DNA from: CBDCAS01 sp965214015 | GTDB taxonomy: Bacteria > Pseudomonadota > Gammaproteobacteria > Coxiellales > Coxiellaceae | Reading direction: 5' to 3' | NCBI GenBank assembly: GCA_965214015.1 | Contig: CBDCAS010000021.1 | Coordinates: forward strand, 186,001-250,000 | DNA: 64,000 nt | In this document: in pieces, positions 54,367 to 63,407 of the stretch | Layout: the number at the start of each line of letters is the position of its first letter | Position numbering within the stretch: the first letter of the stretch is position 1 | Made by a program: the position numbers and the translations under genes | The notes under the pieces: model-generated | The model's database searches: none | Told to the model about the DNA's origin: nothing | What the model saw: the letters and a program-made list of their open reading frames with translations, nothing else

Positions 54367-55376
54367 ACGTGAGTTCGACCTAACTCATGCTAAGATTGAA
54401 AAATTGTTATTCAAATATAAAGAAGGCTTCTTAGGTTGTAAAGAATAAGCGACTAATCCAGCCAGGATGTTAACCCTACAATTGACAGGACTACGATGAC
54501 GAGAGTGTTCTATCTGACTAATATTTTTTAATTGATCAATGACGGTTTCAACAATCACACGTTTTCGTAATAATAATTTGTCGATCATTGGCATCAGTTT
54601 ATTTTTCATATTTTTTCGTAGGCGTGTAATGAATTTTAAACCACGCAGGTATAATTGATTAAATAATTCAGAAGAAATATATCCTTTATCACCTATCAAT
54701 TTACCCTCTAATCCTTGTGTTAACTCATCAACAGGTTTACGGTCATCCGTATTAGCTTTCGTTATTTTGAAAGCCAGTATTTCCCCTTTATCATTAATGA
54801 CTAAATGCAGTTTAAAGCCGAAAAACCAACCCATAGTTGATTTCTATTTTTTAGCAAGCCCTTTAAAAACACGATTTGATGATGAACGTTTAGGATGGCA
54901 CACAGATAATGTGGTAGAGTCAATAAAGTAAATTCCTGTTAATGTTTTGCTTTGGAAATGCATTAATAAACACAAGAGTACCAATATGGATGGCATCAGT
55001 TCAACGAAGCGATTATAACTGACCAAATCAGGGAAGGCTTTATACAAATGCTGTTTTACATAATTAATATAATAGGTTTTAAAATCACGATAATGACTTT
55101 GATGAAAGTGGATGACAATCGTCATGATTTCTGAGGGAGTCAGTCGGCATGACCTAGTTCTTTTTTTACTCAAATTAGGCAAAGAAGCTTTCTCTAATTC
55201 AGGCAATACTAATTGACAAAAATCATCGACAACACAATATAAATCGACTAACTTATCCATACGGCTCTTCCTTTTAAGGTTTGATTTACTGAAATTAGCT
55301 GCTTTTGCACGAAACTTAACCATGAAAGAGCCTTTTATTCAATCACTTACTTTACACCTTTTCATCGAACTCAGGT
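54367..55376 (-). mobile_element. IS982-family insertion sequence
   Basis: The element is 1010 bp, the usual IS982 size. Its ends match over 11 of 12 bases: ACGTGAGTTCGA at 54367-54378 and the reverse complement of ACCTGAGTTCGA at 55365-55376. It is flanked by direct copies of TAAATA at 54361-54366 and 55377-55382. It carries one transposase gene with an in-frame stop. Its left end contains the hairpin TGAGTT-CGACCT-AACTCA, also found as a remnant at 14064-14099. Confidence 0.9.
54385..55260 (-). pseudogene. IS982-family transposase with in-frame stop
   Basis: The frame starts at ATG 55260 (AAGGAAGAG upstream) and reads MDKLVDLYCVVDDFC, then the conserved IDSTTLSVCHPKR and RVFKGLAKK. A TAG codon at about 54841-54843 interrupts it. 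The same frame resumes at once with KSTMGWFFGFKLHL, then IGDKGYIS and a Glu-containing VIVETVIDQLKN near the C-terminus. The DDE residues are preserved on both sides. With one stop in an otherwise full 291-residue protein, this is a recent nonsense mutation, so the copy is probably inactive unless the stop is suppressed. Confidence 0.85.
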
Positions 55377-55451
55377 TAAATAGCCTAATTGACAAATTTG
55401 AGTATGTTGTTTCCTACTATAAAAAAACTGTTGAGTGTGGGTTCTACACAT

Positions 55452-55832
55452 AACGTACCTTTAGTCTCTTTTGAAATATATGGTTGATAGAGATAATTAA
55501 TTGCTATGCAATATATGTGACAAGACTTAAAATAATATTAATTTTTCAAACTATTGGTGATAATTGTATCAAATGAAAAATCTTAAATGGACATGAATCT
55601 ATAGGAAGCTTATCTAAGAAGAACGTTAACTTGTAAACATACAGTAGCAATTTTTTGCTATTACCATTTTTCCTACTAAAATTTAAAAATGATATTTTGT
55701 GACCAAACTATAGGATACATACAATCAAAAACTGTGTGCTTCGCAAGCTTAGCTTAGTAGCTGAAACGACAGGATGAGAGATGTAGAGCTTTCTTCTTAA
55801 ATTTGAGTCTGAAATTAATTTATTGAAAACTT
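55452..55832. other. Intergenic region, nothing clear
   Basis: This 381-base AT-rich stretch lies between the original start of the interrupted hypothetical gene and the end of the amino-acid permease gene. I see a small hairpin (TAGCAA/TTGCTA) near 55646-55661 and a weak minus-strand TTGTCA that could belong to a promoter for the hypothetical gene. No ORF or RNA gene is recognisable. Confidence 0.4.
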
Positions 55833-57233
55833 TTACCTAAGCGATATATTTTTCTTACGAATACAGTACAAAATAAAAGGAGGTAAGGACATAAAAATTA
55901 ATCCAATAATGAGCAGCATTTCATAATGCCATATTCCGCCAATTTTAATATTGGTCGGTGGAATAAATCCTATGATAAAAGTAGTCATAGCACCGATGAT
56001 ACCCGCACTAGCAACAATCCACATTCCCCAATTTCCTCCTGGAATTTTAAAACCATGACTATGGGGTATTTTTGAATAACGTAGACGAATCCCTGCTGCA
56101 AATAATAAGAGATACATTAACATATAAAGTTGCGCAGCTAAGGCGGTTAATAACCAGTAAGAACCATTAACACTAGGCATTAATAAAAATACTAAAGTTA
56201 CAATACTTACAATAATCGCTTGATACACTAGTAATACATTAGGTGCACCTGAGCTATTTTCACGTTGCATATGTACCGGTAGCTGGCCATCTTTGGCCGC
56301 TACTAATAAACCTCGAGTAGGTGCAATAATCCAATTATTAACCCCACCCATGCCACCTATGACAAGCATTAATGTAATAAAAGGTAAAACCCAATCTAGG
56401 TGATAGACTTTAAAAAAGAAATGAAAGGCTTGCATAATGCCAGCGACTAAACTAATTTTTTGCTCAGGCAATACCATTGCAATCGATAAAGCACCACATA
56501 CTAAAGTCACTACAATCATCAACGTCGCAATTAACATCGCTCGTGGATAAGCACGTTGTGGATTTTGTACATCTGCGGCATGCACTGTAGCAATTTCCAT
56601 ACCACAGAAAGATAGAATAATTCCTGTTAACGCAACCCACATATGTGTGTCATTCAAATGGGGTAACATAGCTTGGGCTGTAAATTGAATCTGTAGAGGA
56701 GATCCTGAGAATAACCAAACAGCTCCTAATGAAATAATTAAAATCATTGGAATAATTAATCCAGCTATAGCACAGAAGTTACTAAAATTCGCTGATGCTT
56801 TAATACCCATTAAATTAATTAAAGTCACTCCCCAAAATGAAGATAAAATAACAGTAATTAAAAAAGTTTTATTAGCCACTAAATCAGGAGACAATAAATA
56901 GGCAATAGTACCTGCCACAAAAGATAAAATTGTAGGATACCAAATGACATTCTCAATCCATTGAAACCATACTGCTAAAAAACCAACCTGAGCACCAAAG
57001 GCTTCTTTTACCCATGTATAAACACCTGCATGATCTTTTCGGCAAGAAGCTAGCTCAGAGGATACTAAGGCACTTGGTAACAAAAAAAACAAAGCACCTA
57101 AGAAAAAAAAAACAATTAAAGAGCTACCAAATAATGCAGTCGCTGGTAGATTACGCACACTATCGACTGAAACTGCTGTAATCATTGCTAAACTAAAAAC
57201 ACCGAGTACTTTTATTTTTTTCTTAGCTACCAT
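55833..57233 (-). CDS. APC-family amino-acid permease
   Basis: A 466-residue inner-membrane transporter with 12 hydrophobic segments. It belongs to the amino acid-polyamine-organocation superfamily and most resembles the glutamate:GABA antiporter-like group: N-terminal VSVDSVRNLPATALFG, then ELASCRKDHAGVYTWVKEAFG, and FCGMEIATVHAADVQNP in helix 6. Substrate specificity cannot be fixed from sequence. Its start overlaps the end of glmM by 11 bases, so it is co-transcribed with the ftsH-folP-glmM operon. Confidence 0.85.
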   Translation of the reverse strand: MVAKKKIKVLGVFSLAMITAVSVDSVRNLPATALFGSSLIVFFFLGALFFLLPSALVSSELASCRKDHAGVYTWVKEAFGAQVGFLAVWFQWIENVIWYPTILSFVAGTIAYLLSPDLVANKTFLITVILSSFWGVTLINLMGIKASANFSNFCAIAGLIIPMILIISLGAVWLFSGSPLQIQFTAQAMLPHLNDTHMWVALTGIILSFCGMEIATVHAADVQNPQRAYPRAMLIATLMIVVTLVCGALSIAMVLPEQKISLVAGIMQAFHFFFKVYHLDWVLPFITLMLVIGGMGGVNNWIIAPTRGLLVAAKDGQLPVHMQRENSSGAPNVLLVYQAIIVSIVTLVFLLMPSVNGSYWLLTALAAQLYMLMYLLLFAAGIRLRYSKIPHSHGFKIPGGNWGMWIVASAGIIGAMTTFIIGFIPPTNIKIGGIWHYEMLLIIGLIFMSLPPFILYCIRKKNISLR

Positions 57234-58578
57234 GCGCTGAACCTATAGAATTTTTTACCACCGAAGCAATAGAGTCTGCAGCACGTTGTACTACCTTCTT
57301 GTCAGTACCTTCTACCATAATACGAATTAAAGGCTCAGTGCCTGAAGGCCTCAACAAAACACGTCCCATGCCTTTTAAATCACTCTCAACCTGCCTTACT
57401 GCTTCTGCAATAGTAGTATTTGACTCAAGGTCAATGTTCTGATCTATCGGTAGATTAATTAACACTTGAGGCCATTTTTGCATTCCTTGTTTTATTTCAT
57501 GCAAAGATTTTCCTGCTAAGCACATAATTTGTAATATTTGTAAACCCGTAAGAATACCATCTCCAGTCGTACTATAGTCTAAATTAATAATATGCCCCGA
57601 GGCTTCTCCTCCTAATACCCAACCTTTGCGAATTAATGCTGCCAATACATAGCGATCACCCACAGAGGCACGTTCAAATGCAATACCATGGGCATTTAAT
57701 GCATGTTCCAAACCCAGATTACTCATCACAGTACCAACAACACCTGCACAACGACTGATGCCAATGAAGCGATCTTTGGCTAAAATATAAAGAATCTCAT
57801 CACCATCGACTGTTTCTCCTTTATGATCCACCATCACTAAACGATCTCCATCACCATCAAAGGCAAGCCCTAAATCCGCCTGATGCTGCTTAACAGCCGC
57901 TCGTAATCTATCGACATTAGTGGCACCACAGCACCTATTAATTCGTTTGCCCTCTGCACTACAATGCAAGCCAATAACGTTAGCACCCAGCTCAGAAAAA
58001 ATACTCGGCGCTACCTGATAAGTCGCCCCATAAGCACAATCCAAAACTAACTTGATACCCTTTAAATTTAGATCAGCAGGCAAGATGCTTTTACAAAACT
58101 CAACATACTGTTGAGCTGCATCAGCCAATGAGGTAACTTTTCCTAACTGACCCGCATTAATAGTAGGCATAGATTGGTCTAATGCTGATTCAATGGCTAA
58201 CTCAGTTTCATCGGAGAGCTTCATTCCTTGATGATTAAAAAACTTTACCCCATTATCTTGATAGGCATTATGTGAGGCCGTCATAGAAATACCTGCTGCA
58301 GCAGACAAAGAACACGTTAAGTAGGCAATCGCTGAAGTGGGTAAAATACCTAATAAATTGACATTAACGCCAGCACTTACAAGACCTTTTTGCAAGGCAG
58401 AAACAAGCCTATCAGAAGAAGGACGTGTATCATGGCCTAGTAAAACAGTCGCTGCCTGATCTTTTACTAAAACACTACCTACTGCCCAACCTAAGCGCAA
58501 CATAAACTCTTTATTAATCAATGCTGAACCAACCGCACCACGAATGCCATCAGTTCCAAAATATGCTCTCCTACTCAC
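57223..58578 (-). CDS. glmM: Phosphoglucosamine mutase GlmM
   Basis: GlmM converts glucosamine-6-phosphate to glucosamine-1-phosphate for UDP-GlcNAc synthesis. The 451-residue protein has the N-terminal RAYFGTDGIRG, the phospho-serine S102 in TASHNAY, the metal loop AFDGDGDRL, the sugar-binding GGEASGHII and the phosphate-binding RPSGTEPLIRIM. It is in the conserved rlmE-ftsH-folP-glmM order; the usual secG is replaced by a permease gene. Confidence 0.97.
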   Translation of the reverse strand: MSRRAYFGTDGIRGAVGSALINKEFMLRLGWAVGSVLVKDQAATVLLGHDTRPSSDRLVSALQKGLVSAGVNVNLLGILPTSAIAYLTCSLSAAAGISMTASHNAYQDNGVKFFNHQGMKLSDETELAIESALDQSMPTINAGQLGKVTSLADAAQQYVEFCKSILPADLNLKGIKLVLDCAYGATYQVAPSIFSELGANVIGLHCSAEGKRINRCCGATNVDRLRAAVKQHQADLGLAFDGDGDRLVMVDHKGETVDGDEILYILAKDRFIGISRCAGVVGTVMSNLGLEHALNAHGIAFERASVGDRYVLAALIRKGWVLGGEASGHIINLDYSTTGDGILTGLQILQIMCLAGKSLHEIKQGMQKWPQVLINLPIDQNIDLESNTTIAEAVRQVESDLKGMGRVLLRPSGTEPLIRIMVEGTDKKVVQRAADSIASVVKNSIGSAHGS

Positions 58579-58584
58579 GCTCTA

Positions 58585-59436
58585 TTATGCCTTTTCAATA
58601 AATCTTGCTACTGCTTTGAATATCTTAATAGCATCCATTGTTTCTTTGACATCATGCACACGAATAACTGATGCCCCTTGCATTGCTGCAATCACAGCGG
58701 CCGCCATACTACCATATAACCGATCCTCAGGCGGAGCCTTTAGTACATCACCAATCATTGATTTTCTCGACCAACCCACCAAAATAGGCAAACCTAATGC
58801 TTGAAAGCGATTTAAGTGTGCCAATAAATAATAATTTTCATCGCAGCTTTTACCATAATTTCCTTGGCCAAAACCAGGATCAATTAATAAACGGCTACGC
58901 AAAATTCCTGCTGTTTCGCAACGATTAATAGCCTGCTTAAGTTCTTGATATACTTGTAGTAATAAACGTTCATAATCTGGTCTTTTCCACAACCGAGAGG
59001 ATGTAAAAAAATGCATTAAACAAATAGGAACTGCCAGCTCTAGAGCAGCCTGCAAAGCACCCTCTCTTACCAAAGCACGTTGATCATTAATCATGCCAGC
59101 TCCTGCGGCCACTGCTTCACGCATAATAGCAGCTTCACTGGTATCAACAGAGACTAAAATATCAAAACGCTGTGTGATTGCTTCAATTACAGGAATAACT
59201 CGATCAAGTTCTTGCTGAATTGACGGCGCATCCCGTTCAATAATGACATTTGGATTCGTTGCCTCTCCTCCCACATCAATGATAGCAGCACCCGCAGCTA
59301 CCATTGCATCTACCTTATGCAAGGCAGCCAAGATACTATCAGTTGGGCAATAAAAAGAATTAGGTGAGCTATTAATCACTCCCATAATCACGGGTTTAGA
59401 TTGGTCTAAAAAATATTGAAACTCACTAACTGACAT
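58585..59436 (-). CDS. folP: Dihydropteroate synthase FolP (divergent)
   Basis: FolP joins 4-aminobenzoate to dihydropterin pyrophosphate in folate synthesis. The 283-residue protein is in the usual ftsH-folP-glmM place. Conserved parts are VDTSEAA, LLIDPGFGQG and VGWSRKSMIG. Two substrate loops are unusual: the common NxTPDSFSDGG reads NSSPNSFYCP (residues 22-31), and the common STRPGA reads ATNPNV (59-64), so a loop Arg that normally helps bind the pyrophosphate is Asn. This may be a lineage-specific form rather than a loss of function, because the catalytic C-terminal parts are intact. Confidence 0.9.
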   Translation of the reverse strand: MSVSEFQYFLDQSKPVIMGVINSSPNSFYCPTDSILAALHKVDAMVAAGAAIIDVGGEATNPNVIIERDAPSIQQELDRVIPVIEAITQRFDILVSVDTSEAAIMREAVAAGAGMINDQRALVREGALQAALELAVPICLMHFFTSSRLWKRPDYERLLLQVYQELKQAINRCETAGILRSRLLIDPGFGQGNYGKSCDENYYLLAHLNRFQALGLPILVGWSRKSMIGDVLKAPPEDRLYGSMAAAVIAAMQGASVIRVHDVKETMDAIKIFKAVARFIEKA

Positions 59437-59467
59437 AGGCAGTATAATATGGAAATATCACCATTGT

Positions 59468-61402
59468 TTAAGAAGTTTCAGTAGATGCATCTACATCATG
59501 CTGTGAGTCATCAGACGATGAAACATGCTCATCTTCTTTCTGATTTTTAGAAGTGGTAGAAGGATCCGACTCTTCCCAACCTTCAGGAGGTTTAGGCGGC
59601 TGCCCTTGCATAATATCTTTAATTTGCTGCTCACCAATGGTCTCATATTTAATTAAAGACTCTGCCATTAGATGCAACGTTTTTTTATGTTCATTTAAAA
59701 CTGTCTTTGCTGTCTCATAAGCGGTATCAATAATATGGCGTACTTCTTTATCAATCAAATTGCTGGTTTCTTCAGAGACTTCTTGATGTTGGGTCATAGA
59801 ACGACCTAAGAATACCTCACCTTCTTCCTGACCATAGGTTAGCGGACCTAGTTTTTCTGACAAGCCCCACTTTTTCACCATATTACGTGCAATTTCTGTT
59901 GCACGCTCAATGTCATTAGCCGCCCCTGTAGTTACCTTTTCTTTACCAAAAATTAGCTCTTCAGCAACACGACCTCCAAATAGCCCAGCCAACTGACTTT
60001 CTAGGCGACTTTTACTATAGCTATAACGATCTTGCTCTGGCAAGAACATGGTAACGCCCAACGCACGACCTCGTGGAATAATACTCACCTTATACACTGG
60101 ATCATGATCTGGCACATTCAATCCCACAATGGCATGGCCTGCTTCATGATAGGCTGTTAATTTTTTCTCACTATCACTCATCACCATAGAACGACGTTCA
60201 GCACCCATCATCAATTTATCTTTAGCTTCTTCAAATTCGATCATGGTCACCTGTTTTTTACTGGCACGTGCTGCAAATAATGCAGCCTCATTGGCTAAAT
60301 TGGCTAAGTCAGCCCCTGAAAAGCCAGGGGTTCCTCGTGCAATAATGGATGCTTTAACCCCATCATCTAAGGTAATCTTGCTCATATGGACTTTTAAAAT
60401 TGCCTCACGGCCCTTAATATCAGGCAAGGCTACCACTACTTGTCGATCAAAACGACCTGGGCGCAATAATGCAGGATCCAATACATCGGGACGGTTAGTT
60501 GCAGCAATCACAATAATTCCTTCTTTACCCTCAAAGCCATCCATTTCAACAAGCAATTGATTGAGTGTTTGTTCCCGTTCATCATGACCTCCTCCAAGAC
60601 CAGCCCCTCGATGACGACCTACAGCATCAATTTCATCGATAAAAATAATACAGGGGGCACGCTTTTTAGCCTGATCAAACATATCACGGACTCGAGAGGC
60701 ACCCACACCTACAAACATCTCCACAAAATCAGACCCTGAAATTGTAAAAAAAGGCACTTTTGCTTCACCCGCAACGGCTTTAGCTAATAAGGTTTTCCCC
60801 GTACCTGGAGGGCCTACCATTAATACACCACAAGGCATTTTACCGCCTAATTTTTGAAATTTCCCTGGATCCCGCAAAAACTCAACTAACTCAGAGACTT
60901 CATGTTTGGCTTCTTCACATCCTGCCACATCTGAAAAAGTGACATGTACTTGATTTTCACCTAATAATCGCGCTTTACTGCGACCAAAGGACATAGGCCC
61001 TCCTTTTCCTGCACCGCCTCCTTGCATCTGTCGCATAAAGAAAATCCACACAGCAATCAGCAATAAAAAAGGAGCCCAACTAATAAGAATACGTATTAAT
61101 AAGCTTTGCTTCTCTGGAGGTATTCCTTTAACACTCACATTCTTTTTAATGAGTTGAGACAGCAATAGTTGATCATTCATGGGAAGATAGGTAACAAACT
61201 TCTTTTTATCCTTAGTGATCCCTTGAATCTCACGATCCTGTATCAAAACACGCTTTACCTCACCTCGATCAACAGATTTAATAAACTGCGAGTAGGTATA
61301 CGGTTGTACATCCTGAGGACGCGGGCTAAATGTGCTAAATACCCAAATTAATAGCACTGCAACCGCTAGCCAAACCAACAAATTCCTAAACATACTATTC
61401 AA
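59468..61402 (-). CDS. ftsH: ATP-dependent zinc metalloprotease FtsH
   Basis: FtsH degrades membrane and regulatory proteins, including LpxC and sigma-32 in E. coli. The 644-residue protein has two N-terminal transmembrane helices around a periplasmic domain, an AAA module with GPPGTGKTLLAK and IIFIDEIDAVGRHR, the second region of homology with RPGRFDR, and the zinc site HEAGH with a later Asp. A C-terminal acidic tail follows. It lies 31 bases upstream of folP and follows rlmE, the conserved arrangement. Confidence 0.97.
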   Translation of the reverse strand: MNSMFRNLLVWLAVAVLLIWVFSTFSPRPQDVQPYTYSQFIKSVDRGEVKRVLIQDREIQGITKDKKKFVTYLPMNDQLLLSQLIKKNVSVKGIPPEKQSLLIRILISWAPFLLLIAVWIFFMRQMQGGGAGKGGPMSFGRSKARLLGENQVHVTFSDVAGCEEAKHEVSELVEFLRDPGKFQKLGGKMPCGVLMVGPPGTGKTLLAKAVAGEAKVPFFTISGSDFVEMFVGVGASRVRDMFDQAKKRAPCIIFIDEIDAVGRHRGAGLGGGHDEREQTLNQLLVEMDGFEGKEGIIVIAATNRPDVLDPALLRPGRFDRQVVVALPDIKGREAILKVHMSKITLDDGVKASIIARGTPGFSGADLANLANEAALFAARASKKQVTMIEFEEAKDKLMMGAERRSMVMSDSEKKLTAYHEAGHAIVGLNVPDHDPVYKVSIIPRGRALGVTMFLPEQDRYSYSKSRLESQLAGLFGGRVAEELIFGKEKVTTGAANDIERATEIARNMVKKWGLSEKLGPLTYGQEEGEVFLGRSMTQHQEVSEETSNLIDKEVRHIIDTAYETAKTVLNEHKKTLHLMAESLIKYETIGEQQIKDIMQGQPPKPPEGWEESDPSTTSKNQKEDEHVSSSDDSQHDVDASTETS

Positions 61403-61430
61403 ATTTCTCTTCCTAATGCCAACTTAACTA

Positions 61431-62045
61431 TCAACCAGTATAACCCAAGAATCCTTTACCTAATAAATAGAATTCGCGAGAATGAGCTCGAGAAGCCTCA
61501 GGCTTACGAGATCGGATCACACTAAACTCTAACTTGAGGTCTTGAATGAAGTTATCAACCCCTGCTCCTTGAAAAATCTTCACCAGAAAATGCCCTCCCG
61601 GGCGTAAAATCTGACGGGCACAGTCCCAGGCTAACTCCACTAAATACATAAGCCGTGGCTGGTCAATGCTTTTATTACCCGATAAATTGGGTGCCATATC
61701 AGAAATAACGACATCTACTGGCTGCTTATTTAAAGCATTGTTTAGCTGCTCAAGTACAGAAGACTCACGAAAATCACCTTGAATAAAGTGCACCCCTGGC
61801 AGAGGATCCATCGATAAAATATCCAAAGCAATGACCTGTCCTATATTACCGAGCTCTTGGCATACTACTTGTGACCAACTCCCAGGAGCAGCTCCTAAAT
61901 CCACCACTGTCATACCTTGCTTTAAAAAACGATCTTTCTCCTGCAATGCCAACAATTTATAAGCCGCCCGTGATCGATAACCGGCCCTTTGGGCTCTTTT
62001 AACGTAAGGATCAGAAAGGTGTCGTACTAGCCAAGGTCTATTCAT
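61431..62045 (-). CDS. rlmE: 23S rRNA (uridine-2'-O-)-methyltransferase RlmE
   Basis: RlmE (FtsJ) methylates U2552 of 23S rRNA, a late step in large-subunit assembly. The protein of about 204 residues shows SRAAYKLL, the SAM motif VVDLGAAPGSWSQ, the catalytic Asp in ISDMAPNLSG and Lys in FLVKIFQGAG. ATG 62045 gives MNRPWLVRHL, a normal start. The frame is open to 62114, but that would overlap sufT and give an odd N-terminus. ftsH follows. Confidence 0.94.
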   Translation of the reverse strand: MNRPWLVRHLSDPYVKRAQRAGYRSRAAYKLLALQEKDRFLKQGMTVVDLGAAPGSWSQVVCQELGNIGQVIALDILSMDPLPGVHFIQGDFRESSVLEQLNNALNKQPVDVVISDMAPNLSGNKSIDQPRLMYLVELAWDCARQILRPGGHFLVKIFQGAGVDNFIQDLKLEFSVIRSRKPEASRAHSREFYLLGKGFLGYTG

Positions 62046-62059
62046 GAACTTAAATCCAC

Positions 62060-62605
62060 TTAGAGCATACCTAATTCCAGCTGCGCCACTGGAGACATCA
62101 TACTCCGATCCCAAGGAGGGTCAAAGACCATCTCTATCTCCACTATCTCTACCTCAGGTAATGCTAATAGTTTTTCTTTAGCATCAGCAACAATGACAGG
62201 GCCCATACCACAGCCAGGTGCTGTGAGTGTCATACGAACATCGACTCTATATTGATCCTTCTCTATTTCACTGACATCACAGGCATAAATCAAACCTAAA
62301 TCAACAATATTGATTGGAATTTCAGGATCAAATACTGTTTTTAACAAAACCATCGTACGCTCTTTTGTACTCGCACCATCTACTAGCTTCGCTAATGGAT
62401 CCTCAACTTCCCGTCCAAGAGCATCGGCATCTTTACTCTCAATACGTGCTAAATTTCCAAACACATTAACTGTAAATGAATTACCCAAGGCTTGGGTAAT
62501 CGTTACCTCAGTACCAGCATGTAGTAAAATACGAGCACCAGAAGGCACCATCATAGCAACGGTGTCACGCGATAATACAATGATATTTTTATTTTTTATT
62601 TCCAT
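62060..62605 (-). CDS. sufT: Iron-sulfur assembly protein SufT
   Basis: SufT is a MIP18/DUF59-family factor that supports iron-sulfur cluster delivery. The 181-residue protein has an N-terminal extension of about 75 residues and then the domain with DPEIPINIVDLGLIY and the Cys-containing loop TAPGCGMGP, ending FDPPWDRSMMS. It follows the A-type carrier gene with a 17-base overlap and closes the SUF operon. rlmE begins 14 bases further on. Confidence 0.92.
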   Translation of the reverse strand: MEIKNKNIIVLSRDTVAMMVPSGARILLHAGTEVTITQALGNSFTVNVFGNLARIESKDADALGREVEDPLAKLVDGASTKERTMVLLKTVFDPEIPINIVDLGLIYACDVSEIEKDQYRVDVRMTLTAPGCGMGPVIVADAKEKLLALPEVEIVEIEMVFDPPWDRSMMSPVAQLELGML

Positions 62606-62939
62606 TCTCTTTTAATGCAAAACTTTCACCACATCCACACTCATTCTCTACATTAGGATTATTATAAATTAATTTTTTTTGCCCTAAATCTCCTAACACC
62701 AAGTCAATGACTGTACCTGATAAAATAGAAAGCCATTGCCTATCAATAAAAACAGTCAAACCTTGTGCTGTTTCTACACGATCATCTTGTTGATTGTCGT
62801 TAGTCATCACACTTGGAACATACTGGTACCCTGAGCAGCCCGTTTTTTTGATTGACAAACGAAACCCTAGGCTATTTTTATGACGCTTTAAAATTTGCAC
62901 AATATGCTCTGCTGCGGTCTCTGTTAATGTAATCATCAT
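62589..62939 (-). CDS. A-type iron-sulfur carrier (SufA/IscA/ErpA family)
   Basis: A 116-residue A-type carrier that accepts a cluster from the scaffold and passes it to target enzymes. The three ligand cysteines are present: C35 in KKTGCSGYQY, and C101 and C103 in ECGCGESF. The N-terminus LTETAAEHI is typical. By position in the SUF operon it is probably the SufA role, but the family does not separate cleanly, so no symbol is given. It is 15 bases downstream of sufU. Confidence 0.92.
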   Translation of the reverse strand: MMITLTETAAEHIVQILKRHKNSLGFRLSIKKTGCSGYQYVPSVMTNDNQQDDRVETAQGLTVFIDRQWLSILSGTVIDLVLGDLGQKKLIYNNPNVENECGCGESFALKENGNKK

Positions 62940-62954
62940 CTATTCTCTTATAAC

Positions 62955-63407
62955 TTATTCTGTACTAACAGGCTCTAATTGATTATGAATAGCCGCTCTC
63001 ATCGTATGCCAGGCTAAAGTAGCGCATTTTATTCGAGCTGGAAATTCTAAGACCCCTGCTAATACATTTAACTTTCTTAATTCACTGACATTAGCATCAA
63101 GCTTACCCTGTGTCACCAGTTGGTGAAACGCTTGGAATAACGTCTCTGCCTCTGCAATGGTTTTTCCCATTAATACTTCTGTCATCATAGAGGCGGAGGC
63201 TATTGAAATTGCACACCCAACTCCCTTAAACTGAATATTACTAATAATGCCCTCCTCTTCTAGCAAATAGACCGTTAATCGATCACCACACAAGGGATTA
63301 AAACCTTCCTTGATAGAGTTAGCAGCCTCATTAGATCCAAAGTTTCTAGGACGACGACCATGATCAATAATCAATTCACGATATAATGTTTGCAGATCAG
63401 ACATCAA
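62955..63407 (-). CDS. sufU: SUF-system scaffold/sulfur acceptor SufU
   Basis: A 150-residue NifU/IscU-like protein of the SufU subgroup. The ligand residues are C40 and D42 in PLCGDR, C65 in GVGCAIS and C128 in IKCATLAW. In Gram-positive bacteria SufU takes sulfur from SufS with the help of a zinc ion; in gammaproteobacterial SUF operons the same pairing is likely. It overlaps sufS by 11 bases. Confidence 0.93.
   Translation of the reverse strand: MMSDLQTLYRELIIDHGRRPRNFGSNEAANSIKEGFNPLCGDRLTVYLLEEEGIISNIQFKGVGCAISIASASMMTEVLMGKTIAEAETLFQAFHQLVTQGKLDANVSELRKLNVLAGVLEFPARIKCATLAWHTMRAAIHNQLEPVSTE

Larger units (their letters stand above)
53638..55451 (-). pseudogene. Hypothetical gene interrupted by an IS982-family element
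   Basis: The larger part (53638-54366) encodes about 240 residues rich in Lys, Glu, Phe and Leu, helical, with a basic-aromatic N-terminus (YYNSISFRFY) and an acidic C-terminal third. I do not recognise it. When the IS982 element and one TAAATA copy are removed, the frame continues upstream without a stop to ATG 55451 with AAAGG before it, starting MCRTHTQQFFYSRKQ. The element therefore sits about 25 codons into the original gene. A shorter product from ATG 54348 could still be made. There are no membrane segments. It could be an accessory or effector gene, but nothing shows this directly. Confidence 0.6.

Noticed and set aside
54834..54844. Programmed frameshift in the IS982 transposase at the run of A bases
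   Set aside because: The frames before and after the stop are identical, so no frameshift is needed; the break is a simple in-frame TAG.
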